Below are positions 28,177-36,745 of a stretch of DNA of 64,000 nt, piece after piece (the stretch's first letter is position 1; every line of letters starts with the position of its first letter). Both the position numbers and the translations under genes were made by a program. The notes beneath the pieces are model-generated. The model made no database searches, was not told the DNA's origin, and was given only the letters and a program-made list of their open reading frames with translations. The stretch covers positions 1 to 64,000 of the forward strand of contig CAIJXT010000025.1 of NCBI GenBank assembly GCA_903824665.1, in the 5' to 3' direction. Origin of the DNA: an uncultured Bacteroidota bacterium (GTDB lineage: Bacteria; Bacteroidota; Bacteroidia; Chitinophagales; Chitinophagaceae).

Positions 28177-29337
28177 ATGAAAATTGGTATAGTTTGTTAC
28201 CCAACATTTGGAGGAAGCGGAGTACTGGCAACAGAGTTGGGAATAGCGCTCTCAGATAAGGGTTATGAAGTACACTTCATTACTTATGAGCAACCGGTGC
28301 GGCTTACACAGGGCTTTCATCCTAATATCTATTTTCATGAAGTGAAGGTTCCAACTTATCCGTTATTTGATTTTCCACCCTACGAAACAGCTCTGGCAAG
28401 TGCCATGGTGAACGTGATTGTTAATCAGGATCTGGATCTGTTGCACCTGCATTATGCTATTCCACATGCATCAGCCGCATACTTTGCCCGTCAGATACTC
28501 AAAAAATCAGGGAGGGATATTCCGTTTATTACAACGCTGCACGGCACAGATATAACACTTGTTGGCAGAGATGGTACTTACGCTCCGGTGGTAACTTTTT
28601 CTATCAACGAATCAGACGCGATAACGGCAGTTTCAGATAGTCTCCGCGAAGAAACGCTGCGGTCGTTCAGTATAGAGAAGGAAATACACGTTATACCCAA
28701 CTTTGTTGATGTAAAACGTTTTCACCAAACCGATAAAAATCATTTCAAGCAGATGCTTGCACCGGATGGCGAGCGTATTTTGGTACATGTTTCCAATTTC
28801 AGGCCTGTTAAAAGGGTCCCTGACGTTATTCGCATATTTGCCGAAGTAAAAAAAGAAGTTCCTGCAAAACTGCTCATGATAGGGGACGGCCCCGATCGGC
28901 AGATGGTAGAGGAGATGGCAAGAAACCTTGGGATATACAACGATGTCCGTTTTCTGGGTAAGCAGGAGCAAATAAGTGAGATACTAAGTATTGCCGACCT
29001 TTTCCTGCTTCCATCTGAGACAGAAAGCTTCGGTCTGTCAGCGCTTGAAGCAATGGCCTGCAGTGTTCCTGTTATATCTACAAATGCAGGTGGTCTGTCA
29101 GAGATCAATGTACACGGAAAAACCGGATACTTGGCTGATGTGGGTGATGTTGCCGCAATGGCGGGTTATGCAATCAGCATTTTGCAAAACGACGAAGAAC
29201 TGCTTCATTTCAAAAAGGCGGCGATTGCCCATGCAAGAAAATTCGAAAAGCAACATATTATTCCAAAATATGAATTGCTTTACGAAAAGGTTATAGCTGA
29301 TTACAAACTAACTCGTGAGAGTAAAAGACTCTGCTGA
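28177..29337 (+). CDS. bshA: N-acetyl-alpha-D-glucosaminyl L-malate synthase BshA
   Basis: This 386-residue GT4-family glycosyltransferase begins 'MKIGIVCYPTFGGSGVLATE' and contains 'HLHYAIPHA' and a C-terminal nucleotide-sugar site with 'PSETESFGLSALEAMAC' (E-x7-E type). These are hallmarks of BshA, which joins UDP-GlcNAc to L-malate as the first step of bacillithiol synthesis in the cytoplasm. BshB and BshC are not in the window. The gene is single, divergent from PBP2 and convergent with a membrane TPR gene (28 bp apart). Length matches the family. Confidence 0.94.
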   Translation: MKIGIVCYPTFGGSGVLATELGIALSDKGYEVHFITYEQPVRLTQGFHPNIYFHEVKVPTYPLFDFPPYETALASAMVNVIVNQDLDLLHLHYAIPHASAAYFARQILKKSGRDIPFITTLHGTDITLVGRDGTYAPVVTFSINESDAITAVSDSLREETLRSFSIEKEIHVIPNFVDVKRFHQTDKNHFKQMLAPDGERILVHVSNFRPVKRVPDVIRIFAEVKKEVPAKLLMIGDGPDRQMVEEMARNLGIYNDVRFLGKQEQISEILSIADLFLLPSETESFGLSALEAMACSVPVISTNAGGLSEINVHGKTGYLADVGDVAAMAGYAISILQNDEELLHFKKAAIAHARKFEKQHIIPKYELLYEKVIADYKLTRESKRLC

Positions 29338-29365
29338 ACTGGGGGGGCAATAGTCGTATTTGCAG

Positions 29366-31228
29366 CTAGTTCCTGCATAGTTTTGCCATCGCTTCTCTGG
29401 CACGGCTGTAACCCTTTCTTACAGCTGTTTCCAGATCAGAACAAGGCCCTTGCCCGGTTTGCTGTTTGATCATTGCCCGGTAATAAAACGCCTCCCCGCT
29501 TTCCGGATTCAGTTCTATCGCCAAATCGAGGTCTCCAATAGCTAGTTTGTATTGCTGTGTTTTGCCAAACACAATGCCCCGATGCATATAAAAAATAGAC
29601 TCTGCAGGATCGTTTTCAATAGCCTTACTGTAGTTCTCTAGCGCCTCTTTAAGTTTGCCGGCTCTTTCCAGACAATCACCCTTGATACAGAGCGCTCTTG
29701 AATGATGAGGTTGTACTTTTAATACCTGTTCGATATCGGCAAGCGCGAGTTCAGGCTGCCCGGTTGCCTGGTGCAATATTGCTCTGCTGAAGTAGGCTTT
29801 ATGATAGCCATTGATACTTATGCTTTTGTCCAGTGCCTCCAGTGCTTCCATTGCCTTACCCTGACGCAGATGCAGTGTTCCTTTATTGTACCAGGCTTTA
29901 TAGTTGCCCGGATCTAGGCGTACCGCTTTGTTCAGGTGTACTTCAGCGTTTGCAAAGTCGCCATTTTTGAGATACATACCGCCTACACTGTACTGCGCCA
30001 CAGCCGAGTTGGGGAATGCCTCCAGCATTGCATTGAAAAAATTGGTGTCTGATTGCCATGCAGTATTTCTCGCGAAGGTCAAAAGAAGACATGCTGCTGT
30101 GACAACAGCCAATATTCCCCAACCGACAATCGGTTTTGTTGCTCGGGCCACCCATCCAAAGAAATACTGCATTGCCGGATAAAGAATACCGATGCAAGCT
30201 ATGTACATGTATCGGTCAGCCATAAGCGCCTCACCAAACGGTATCAGTTGAAGTACGAGGACGATATTAGCGGTGTAGAAAAGAAGCCCGCCACACAACA
30301 CATACCATTTCCTTCGCCATGCAACGTAAATGAGCCCAACTAAGCAAAACGCACCTATGCAAAATACATAATGTATCATACCCAATTCGTCTGGGTAGGG
30401 GTACATTGCAGACAATTGAAAAGGCAAAAACAATCTAACTATGTACCTGCTGTATGCGTAACCCGCATAGACGATACTTTGAAAAGTGGATACTCCGGTA
30501 CGAGCATCCAGAAATTTCCCGCCAGCCTGAGCGTTGATTGCCACAATACCCACCACTGTTGCTATCCCGAGCAATAGTAGTTTTTCGCGCCACACTCGAA
30601 AGCTCAGGATATCACGTTTTAGCCATATATCCACAGCAATAAATGAAACTGGAATTACAACTGCTGTAGCTTTCGATAGCATAGCAACTGTTGCCGCCAA
30701 AAGCGCGCAGATCATTTTTGTACGTTGCCCTGTGGTCGCATACTCGGTATAAAAAATAAGGGCTAGCAGAGAAAACAGTGCACTGAGTACCGTTTTACGT
30801 TCTGCAACCCAGGCTACACTTTCGGCCTGAGACGGGTGTAATGCAAACAGCAATGCAACTGCCAACGCCGGAAGGTGTAATGCGCCTATTTTTCGCATCA
30901 ATATGAATACAAGGGAAGCATTTGTAATATGCAATAGAAGATTCGAAATGTGATAGATTTGGGGTTGAAGACCGCCCAATACATGGTCAATTGCGTAGGA
31001 TGCCATGGTAACCGGATGGTAGTTTCCAACATAATATTCAGAAAACCATGCACTGATATTTTTAGCGGTAAACCCTGTTATATCTTTATTGTACAAAACA
31101 TAGGCTCCATCATCCCACGAAAGAAAGCTCGCATTGAATACCTTCAGGTACGCTATCGTACTGACTATTACTAATATACCTATCTGAAACCAAAAGGATT
31201 TTTTTGTGTCGGCAGTTTCTGAATTCAT
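29366..31228 (-). CDS. Polytopic membrane protein with C-terminal TPR repeats (Tmtc/GT-C-like)
   Basis: I prefer the ATG at 31228 (620 residues), which starts just before the first transmembrane helix; the frame is also open from an ATG at 31327. The N-terminal 370 residues have about ten hydrophobic helices with an early 'FLSWDDGAYVLYN' loop, where paired Asp residues resemble GT-C enzymes. 'ALHPSQAESVAWVAERKTVL' is typical of the bacterial relatives of animal Tmtc proteins. From about 390 to 600 there are TPR repeats ('YKAWYNKGTLHLRQGKAMEA' type). The family is thought to transfer sugars to proteins or envelope glycans; the bacterial substrate is unknown. Confidence 0.8.
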   Translation of the reverse strand: MNSETADTKKSFWFQIGILVIVSTIAYLKVFNASFLSWDDGAYVLYNKDITGFTAKNISAWFSEYYVGNYHPVTMASYAIDHVLGGLQPQIYHISNLLLHITNASLVFILMRKIGALHLPALAVALLFALHPSQAESVAWVAERKTVLSALFSLLALIFYTEYATTGQRTKMICALLAATVAMLSKATAVVIPVSFIAVDIWLKRDILSFRVWREKLLLLGIATVVGIVAINAQAGGKFLDARTGVSTFQSIVYAGYAYSRYIVRLFLPFQLSAMYPYPDELGMIHYVFCIGAFCLVGLIYVAWRRKWYVLCGGLLFYTANIVLVLQLIPFGEALMADRYMYIACIGILYPAMQYFFGWVARATKPIVGWGILAVVTAACLLLTFARNTAWQSDTNFFNAMLEAFPNSAVAQYSVGGMYLKNGDFANAEVHLNKAVRLDPGNYKAWYNKGTLHLRQGKAMEALEALDKSISINGYHKAYFSRAILHQATGQPELALADIEQVLKVQPHHSRALCIKGDCLERAGKLKEALENYSKAIENDPAESIFYMHRGIVFGKTQQYKLAIGDLDLAIELNPESGEAFYYRAMIKQQTGQGPCSDLETAVRKGYSRAREAMAKLCRN

Positions 31229-31446
31229 ATCCAATACACCAAAGGTAGCGCAACCTGCAAAATATAAAAGGGTGAAATAGGAACCAATTGACTTTGTTCT
31301 TATGTTGCGAGCCCGCATTGTCACCAAATGCCAGAATGATACTTGGCGGTAATGGCGTTTATGTAAAAAGTCAGCGATACCCCACTGTTAAATTGGTACT
31401 TTTTAGAGCAAATGCAGGGCAATGGTCATCGATGCTTTATGCCACC

Positions 31447-32118
31447 CTATAAACTCCAGTCGATGGCTTTTTCGCCATGTTCCTCCAGCCATTGATTTGT
31501 TTTACTAAAGTGCCTGCAACCGTAAAAACCATTATATGCCGAAAGCGGAGATGGATGTGCTGCTTTCAGTATTTTGTGTCGTGATTGATCAATAAGCACT
31601 TCTTTGTTTTGCGCAAACTTTCCCCAAAGCAAAAAAACGACATGGTCCCTGCCTGCCGAAACTTGCCTGATAACCTCATCTGTAAACAAGTGCCACCCTA
31701 ACTGACTATGAGACATTGGCTTACTTGCTTCTACCGTAAGAGAAGCATTGAGAAGCAAAACACCCTGATCTGCCCATTTGGTAAGATTACCAGACGACGG
31801 TGGTGCGATATTTAGATCTGACTGGAGTTCCTTGAAAATGTTCTGCAGCGACGGTGGTGGCCCAACTGGTTCCGGAACGGAAAATGACAGTCCATGCGCC
31901 TGCCCGGGATTGTGATATGGGTCCTGGCCAATCACCACAACTTTTACCTGATTGAAAGGAGTATGATTGAAAGCATTAAAAATCAATCTGCCGGGTGGGT
32001 AAATTGTTTTTCCAGCTCGTATTTCTTCTTTAAGAAATGTCGCAATACCGGTAAAATAGGTTTTTTCGAATTCCGACAGCAATCGGTTTTTCCAGCTTTT
32101 TTCTATTGAAACTTCCAT
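31447..32118 (-). CDS. ung: Uracil-DNA glycosylase (family 1)
   Basis: This 223-residue protein has the water-activating loop 'VIGQDPYHNPGQAHG' with catalytic Asp67, the 'LLLNASLTV' strand (Asn124 contacts uracil in the family) and the minor-groove loop 'HPSPLSA' with His188. All are canonical for UNG, which removes uracil from DNA to start base-excision repair. Length matches the family. It is followed on the same strand by the membrane TPR gene after a 218-bp gap and is divergent from the GAF kinase gene. Confidence 0.97.
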   Translation of the reverse strand: MEVSIEKSWKNRLLSEFEKTYFTGIATFLKEEIRAGKTIYPPGRLIFNAFNHTPFNQVKVVVIGQDPYHNPGQAHGLSFSVPEPVGPPPSLQNIFKELQSDLNIAPPSSGNLTKWADQGVLLLNASLTVEASKPMSHSQLGWHLFTDEVIRQVSAGRDHVVFLLWGKFAQNKEVLIDQSRHKILKAAHPSPLSAYNGFYGCRHFSKTNQWLEEHGEKAIDWSL

Positions 32119-32191
32119 TCTGTTTTTATATGATTGTAAAAATACTAAGTGAAGTGAAATATTTCAACTAAACAAAATCATATACATGAGA

Positions 32192-32223
32192 TTGTGTTTA
32201 AAAGCCGATATGATATACATTTG
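32192..32223 (+). promoter_or_regulatory. Candidate Bacteroidota promoter of the GAF kinase gene
   Basis: TTG (32192-32194) and TACATTTG (32216-32223) are spaced by 21 nt, fitting the TTG/TAnnTTTG pattern. The leader before the ATG at 32313 would be about 80 nt. Confidence 0.4.
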
Positions 32224-32312
32224 CAAACATTATCGTTGATGGTATACCCAACAAACAATTAACAATAAGATGTTAATTTGAGAATTGAATCAATTACAAC
32301 AATGTTCCAAAA

Positions 32313-33506
32313 ATGATCGCACCGCCCATTCCGGTTAATGAAAAAGAAAGACTTCATGAACTTTATAAGTATGAATTGTTAGATTCTGTATATGAGCAGG
32401 AGTTTGACGATATTGTGCAGTTAGCATCAAGGTTGTGTAATGCACCCATTTCTACCATTTCACTTATCGATTTTGATCGACAATGGTTTAAGGCAAAGAC
32501 AGGCTTGAATGATAGCGAATCAGAACGCAATGTTTCATTTTGTGCACATGCCATTAATCAGGACATTATGATGGAAGTGCCAGATGTAACTGTTGACGAG
32601 CGGTTCTTTGATAATCCACTTGTGCTGGGTGACCCAAACATCCGCTACTATGCAGGAATGCCACTTATCACATCTTCAGGGTATAAACTGGGAACCCTTT
32701 GTGTTATTGATCGTATGCCAAGAAAGCTGGACCCTGAACAAACTTTTGCTTTGAAAGTGCTAAGCAAGCAAGTTATTAAGCTTTTTGAATTGCGTACAAG
32801 GCAAAAAGAACTTAAAAAAATATCGGACCTTCAGCAGCAAATAATGTCAATAATGGCTCACGATATCAGAGGCCCTTTGGCATCATTGAAATCGGTTTAC
32901 GAAATGAAAATTACGGGCATCTTTACTAAAGAAGAAGAAATGTCGATAGATGCACTCGTACCCAGGCAGCTAGACAGTACACTCAATTTACTAAACAACA
33001 TAGTAGCATGGGGAAGTCTTCAATTAGGAAATGCCAACCAGCACGACGAAGAGGTAAGTATTTTTGATATGTGCGATGAGTGCATCAGTTACTATCTCCT
33101 GGCGGCAGATGCGAAGGGCAATTCTATGCTTAATTTAGTCAGCCCTTCAATATCCTATATTGGTAACAAACAGGGATTGGAGTTCGTTTTGAGAAACCTT
33201 CTGGGCAATGCAAATAAATTTACTGACAAAGGAGATATAATTGTTTCTGCCAGAATACACGGGGATTGTCTGGAAATATATGTAACAGATACAGGCGTAG
33301 GTATGACAGAGGATGTGATTGAGTCAATATCTGAAAGAACATGGTCTGTTTACACTGCTGGAACCAACAATGAAAAGGGCAGCGGGATGGGCTTAAAGCT
33401 GATGTTTGAATACCTTTCGAATATTCAGGGTACGCTCAAATTTGAAAGTAAACCGGGGGAAGGAACGACCGTGACGGTATCTTTGCCAGTTACAGATCTT
33501 GAATAG
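32313..33506 (+). CDS. GAF-domain sensor histidine kinase
   Basis: This 397-residue soluble protein has an N-terminal GAF domain (about 25-160; 'APISTISLIDFDRQWFKA', 'GTLCVIDRMP') of a type common in cytoplasmic sensor kinases. HisKA follows with 'MAHDIRGPLASL' (phospho-His183). The HATPase_c domain has 'LLGNANKFTDKG', 'DTGVGMT' and 'GSGMGLKL'. There is no transmembrane segment and no adjacent response regulator. It starts a plus-strand run but is separated from the GH92 gene by its own promoter, so it is probably a single-gene unit. The signal is unknown. Confidence 0.93.
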   Translation: MIAPPIPVNEKERLHELYKYELLDSVYEQEFDDIVQLASRLCNAPISTISLIDFDRQWFKAKTGLNDSESERNVSFCAHAINQDIMMEVPDVTVDERFFDNPLVLGDPNIRYYAGMPLITSSGYKLGTLCVIDRMPRKLDPEQTFALKVLSKQVIKLFELRTRQKELKKISDLQQQIMSIMAHDIRGPLASLKSVYEMKITGIFTKEEEMSIDALVPRQLDSTLNLLNNIVAWGSLQLGNANQHDEEVSIFDMCDECISYYLLAADAKGNSMLNLVSPSISYIGNKQGLEFVLRNLLGNANKFTDKGDIIVSARIHGDCLEIYVTDTGVGMTEDVIESISERTWSVYTAGTNNEKGSGMGLKLMFEYLSNIQGTLKFESKPGEGTTVTVSLPVTDLE

Positions 33507-33538
33507 TTGTTTCTTATAGGCGATACTCATAGGTCATT

Positions 33539-33569
33539 TGTGTTTTTCTGATTTGTAATATTACCTTCG
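33539..33569 (+). promoter_or_regulatory. Candidate promoter directly before the GH92 gene
   Basis: TTTG (33539-33542), 19 nt, then TACCTTCG (33562-33569) closely match the Bacteroidota -33/-7 consensus. The -7 box ends 4 nt before the ATG at 33574, so either the mRNA is nearly leaderless or translation begins at the in-frame Met at 33595. Confidence 0.5.
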
Positions 33570-33573
33570 TGCA

Positions 33574-35820
33574 ATGCACCCAGGTATCAGCAAAATGATC
33601 AGCGCCGCAGCGCTTACATTGATTTCTATTTCCAATGCTCCGGCACAGCAGCTTACACGCTATGTCGATCCTTTTATCGGTACAGGCGGCCATGGACATA
33701 CTTTTCCGGGTGCATGTGTTCCATTTGGAATGGTACAGTTAAGCCCGGACAATGGCTCTGAGGGTTGGGACTGGTGTAGTGGTTACAATTTTTCAGATAC
33801 CACAATAGCTGGCTTTAGCCACACACACCTTAGTGGCACCGGGTGTGGCGACTGGGTTGATATTTCCGTCATGCCACACACACGCCACATTACAGACTCC
33901 GGCAAATATTTCAAAGTTGGATTCAACCATAAAAATGAGCAGGCAGGTGCAGGGTTTTACAGTGTACGATTGAATAATGGTGTTGATGTGGCCCTGACTG
34001 CCACAGAGCGGTGCGGACTGCACAGGTACACATTCCCCAAGGGAAGTACCCCTGTTGTGCGTTTTCAGCTTACCTATATGATCAATTACGATAGCGCTAC
34101 TCATACTTATATCAAATTGGTGAACGACACAACAGTGATTGGGTATCGTTTTTCATCTGGTTGGGCAAAAACTCAGCGAGTATACTTTGCAGCAAGACTC
34201 TCAAGACCAGCAAAGCGGCTTCGGATATTCGACAAAAATACAAACATGGACGCGCCATCTTTAGCTGAAGGGCAGACCGGCAGGTACAATGGCGAACTTG
34301 AATTTGGCGACCTGAAGGGTAGGCCACTATTCATGAAAGTGGCTTTGTCTGGTGTTAGCGAAGGGAAAGCTCTGCTGGCGCTGAATGAGATAAGAGGTTG
34401 GGATTTTAATGCTGTGAAGGTTGCGGCAATCAAAAAGTGGGAGAATGAGATGGCAAGGATCGATGTAAAGACCAAAGATGAACGTTTGAAGCGTATATTC
34501 TACACTGCACTCTATCATACCTGCATTGCGCCAACTTTGTTTTCAGATATTGATGGTGAATATAAAAATGCCGACGGCAAAATACTGAAAATGAAGGACG
34601 GAGGTCAGAGATATACAGTTTTTTCGCTTTGGGACACGTTCAGGGGGCTGCACCCACTGTTCACCATTACTCAGCCCGATCGAAATAAAGACATTATGAA
34701 CAGCATGCTGGCATTTTGCGACGAAACTGGCCTTCTACCCGTATGGGATCTCAGTACTTATGAAACAAACTGTATGAGCGGATACCACGCGGTGCCTGTG
34801 CTGGCTGATGCCGTATTGAAAAACACACCAGGTGTAGACCCGCTTCGCGCTTTTGAGGCTATGAAAAAAAGTGCCTATCAGGATGTACGCGGTACTGCAG
34901 ATTATCGAAAATACGGCTTTGTACCACAGGACAAGGCATGGTATACCGTAACAAAGACGCTTGAATATGCTTTCGATGACTGGTGTATTGCCCAGGTTGC
35001 CCAAAAACTGGGCAAAACAGATGACTACAATCTTTTTATGAAAAAGGCGGCGGCATACCAGACATTATTTGACAAAGAGACAGGCTTTATAAGGGCCAAA
35101 AACAGTGACGGATCCTGGTCAGTGCCTTTCGACCCCTATTTTACATCTACTGACGGCAGTAAGGCATTTTATGAAGAAGGAAACGCCTGGCAGTATACTT
35201 TTTTCGTACCGCATGATGTTCGTGGTCTTGCCTCCGGTTTTGGTTCTTATCAGAATTTCACAAAGAAACTCGATGCTTTATTTTCAACAACATCTGAATT
35301 GAAAGGCGAGCAAGCGCCACCGGATGTAAGCGGCCTGATTGGTCAATATGCACATGGCAACGAACCAAGTCACCATATCGCCTATATGTACAGTTTTGTA
35401 GGCGAGTCGTGGAAAACTCAAAAGTGGGTGCGTGCCATTATTGATTCTATGTACCATGATCAGCCAGAGGGCTACTCTGGAAATGAAGACTGTGGGCAGA
35501 TGAGTGCCTGGGGAGTATGGAGTATGTGTGGTTTTTACCCGGCCAATCCCGGAAGCGGTCAGTATATTTTCGGCAGTCCGGTATTTGATGAGGTGTCTAT
35601 TAAGGTGCCTTCAGGTAAGACAATGAGAGTAACAGCCCATAACAATGGGAAAGAGAATGTTTTTATTCAATCCGTATCTTTAAATGGCAAGCCCTACACA
35701 AAGGTGTTTATAGATCACGAAACGTTAATGCAAGGCGGAAGTCTGCAGTTTGAGATGGGCCCTGAACCCAACAAAAAGTGGGGTAGTGCGCCCAATGACT
35801 GGCCTGCGTCGGTAAATTGA
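33574..35820 (+). CDS. GH92 exo-alpha-mannosidase, secreted
   Basis: This 748-residue protein has a signal peptide (cleavage near 'NAPAQQ', residue 25). The GH92 hallmarks are 'YVDPFIGTGGHGHTFPGACV' at the mature N-terminus, 'GFSHTHLSGTGCGDW', 'GNEPSHHIAYMY' and 'GNEDCGQMSAWGVWSMCGFY'. GH92 enzymes are Ca2+-dependent inverting alpha-mannosidases that trim alpha-1,2/1,3/1,4-mannosides; the NEPSHH and GNEDCGQMSAW regions hold catalytic and metal-binding acidic residues. The enzyme is periplasmic or surface-exposed. It stands alone with no SusC/SusD genes beside it, unlike typical mannan utilisation loci. A second possible start is at 33595. A hairpin follows the stop. Confidence 0.95.
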   Translation: MHPGISKMISAAALTLISISNAPAQQLTRYVDPFIGTGGHGHTFPGACVPFGMVQLSPDNGSEGWDWCSGYNFSDTTIAGFSHTHLSGTGCGDWVDISVMPHTRHITDSGKYFKVGFNHKNEQAGAGFYSVRLNNGVDVALTATERCGLHRYTFPKGSTPVVRFQLTYMINYDSATHTYIKLVNDTTVIGYRFSSGWAKTQRVYFAARLSRPAKRLRIFDKNTNMDAPSLAEGQTGRYNGELEFGDLKGRPLFMKVALSGVSEGKALLALNEIRGWDFNAVKVAAIKKWENEMARIDVKTKDERLKRIFYTALYHTCIAPTLFSDIDGEYKNADGKILKMKDGGQRYTVFSLWDTFRGLHPLFTITQPDRNKDIMNSMLAFCDETGLLPVWDLSTYETNCMSGYHAVPVLADAVLKNTPGVDPLRAFEAMKKSAYQDVRGTADYRKYGFVPQDKAWYTVTKTLEYAFDDWCIAQVAQKLGKTDDYNLFMKKAAAYQTLFDKETGFIRAKNSDGSWSVPFDPYFTSTDGSKAFYEEGNAWQYTFFVPHDVRGLASGFGSYQNFTKKLDALFSTTSELKGEQAPPDVSGLIGQYAHGNEPSHHIAYMYSFVGESWKTQKWVRAIIDSMYHDQPEGYSGNEDCGQMSAWGVWSMCGFYPANPGSGQYIFGSPVFDEVSIKVPSGKTMRVTAHNNGKENVFIQSVSLNGKPYTKVFIDHETLMQGGSLQFEMGPEPNKKWGSAPNDWPASVN

Positions 35821-35835
35821 TCTTGGTTGAATAAT

Positions 35836-35876
35836 CCCAACCGCAGGTTGGGTGATGAGTATTCTTTTTTATTTTT
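35836..35876 (+). terminator. Rho-independent-like terminator of the GH92 gene
   Basis: CCCAACC-GCA-GGTTGGG (35836-35852) is a perfect 7-bp hairpin 15 bp past the stop. A T-rich run follows after about 11 nt (35864-35876). Confidence 0.55.
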
Positions 35877-35897
35877 CTTATTGTGTGTTTCAAAAAC

Positions 35898-35924
35898 GAA
35901 GAAAGGCGGCATAAAAATGCCGCC
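35898..35924 (-). terminator. Terminator hairpin for the convergent small heat-shock gene
   Basis: GGCGGCAT-AAAA-ATGCCGCC (35905-35924) is a perfect 8-bp stem. On the minus strand it is followed by a T-rich stretch, as expected for a rho-independent terminator about 100 bp downstream of the hsp20 stop. Confidence 0.6.
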
Positions 35925-36022
35925 TGTTACTCACTCATCCATCACACTTTCTCTACACTATTCATCCACACCGGGTTGCAATCACACACCTCATACTCGC
36001 TATCGCATTGCAACCCATGCTC

Positions 36023-36457
36023 TTAATTCACTGAAATTTCCTGTGTTGTTGTTTCAACTGGTTCTTTCTTAGGTAGTGCAACGTTCAATACGCCTTCGTT
36101 GTATCTAGCTGTGATTTTTGCTGTGTCTACCTTTTCATTCATGGTAAAATTGCGCTTGAATGCACGCATTCTGTATTCGCTTTTTAGCCATTTTCCTTCT
36201 GCCTCTTCTTTGTTTTCCTCTTTCTGTTCAAAGGAGATTGTTAGCAGATTTTTGTCTACAGCAATCTTAAAATCTTCTTTTTTCAGTCCGGGTGCAATTA
36301 CGTGTAGCTCATAGTTGCCTTCGGTTTCTTTAATGTTTACCGGCACCTGAAACAATGCTGTTTCTCCGTTCGTTCTGTTAAGTCCATTGAAGAAGATGTC
36401 CTCAACGAGATTGCTTACTGTCTGTGGCATCATGCCGTAGCTTCTTTTTGTGTACAT
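36023..36457 (-). CDS. Small heat-shock protein, Hsp20/alpha-crystallin family
   Basis: I chose the ATG at 36457 (144 residues, MYTKRSYGMM start); an upstream in-frame ATG at 36490 adds an unlikely 11-residue leader. The alpha-crystallin domain spans about 35-135, with 'NYELHVIAPGLKKEDFKIAV', 'FEQKEE', the 'YRMRAFKRNFTM' strand and 'YNEGVLNVALPKKE' carrying the conserved GVL motif. Small heat-shock proteins hold unfolding proteins as ATP-independent cytoplasmic chaperones. The gene is single. Two matching palindromes lie in the 288-bp upstream region and suggest control by a dimeric regulator. Confidence 0.93.
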   Translation of the reverse strand: MYTKRSYGMMPQTVSNLVEDIFFNGLNRTNGETALFQVPVNIKETEGNYELHVIAPGLKKEDFKIAVDKNLLTISFEQKEENKEEAEGKWLKSEYRMRAFKRNFTMNEKVDTAKITARYNEGVLNVALPKKEPVETTTQEISVN

Positions 36458-36518
36458 AATTTTTAGTTTTAGTTGGTTTGATATATCCATTGCAAACTAT
36501 GTGCCTCTTGATTATGTG

Positions 36519-36561
36519 CGCCATAATGGCGTTTTTAAAAAATATATAGTGCCATAATGGC
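36519..36561. promoter_or_regulatory. Paired GCCATAATGGC palindromes upstream of hsp20
   Basis: CGCCATAATGGCG (36519-36531) and GCCATAATGGC (36551-36561) are two copies of the same palindrome with centres 31 bp apart, about three helical turns. They lie 62-104 bp upstream of the hsp20 start in an otherwise non-coding 288-bp region. Such spacing is typical of cooperative binding by a dimeric regulator on one DNA face. The protein is not identified. Confidence 0.6.
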
Positions 36562-36745
36562 TGTTTTGGGTGTTTTAGACCCAAATTAAACTGACAAAAG
36601 TTTCGGCTTAAAGGAATGTGGTAAGACAATTCCCAGTATTTTCAATAGCACGACCATCAAAGAGCTTCCGAAAAATCACTTTGATCGCGACTCCGGTAAT
36701 AAACAGGTGTTTTTGCATTAACTTCGCACTCCATTTTGACATTTT

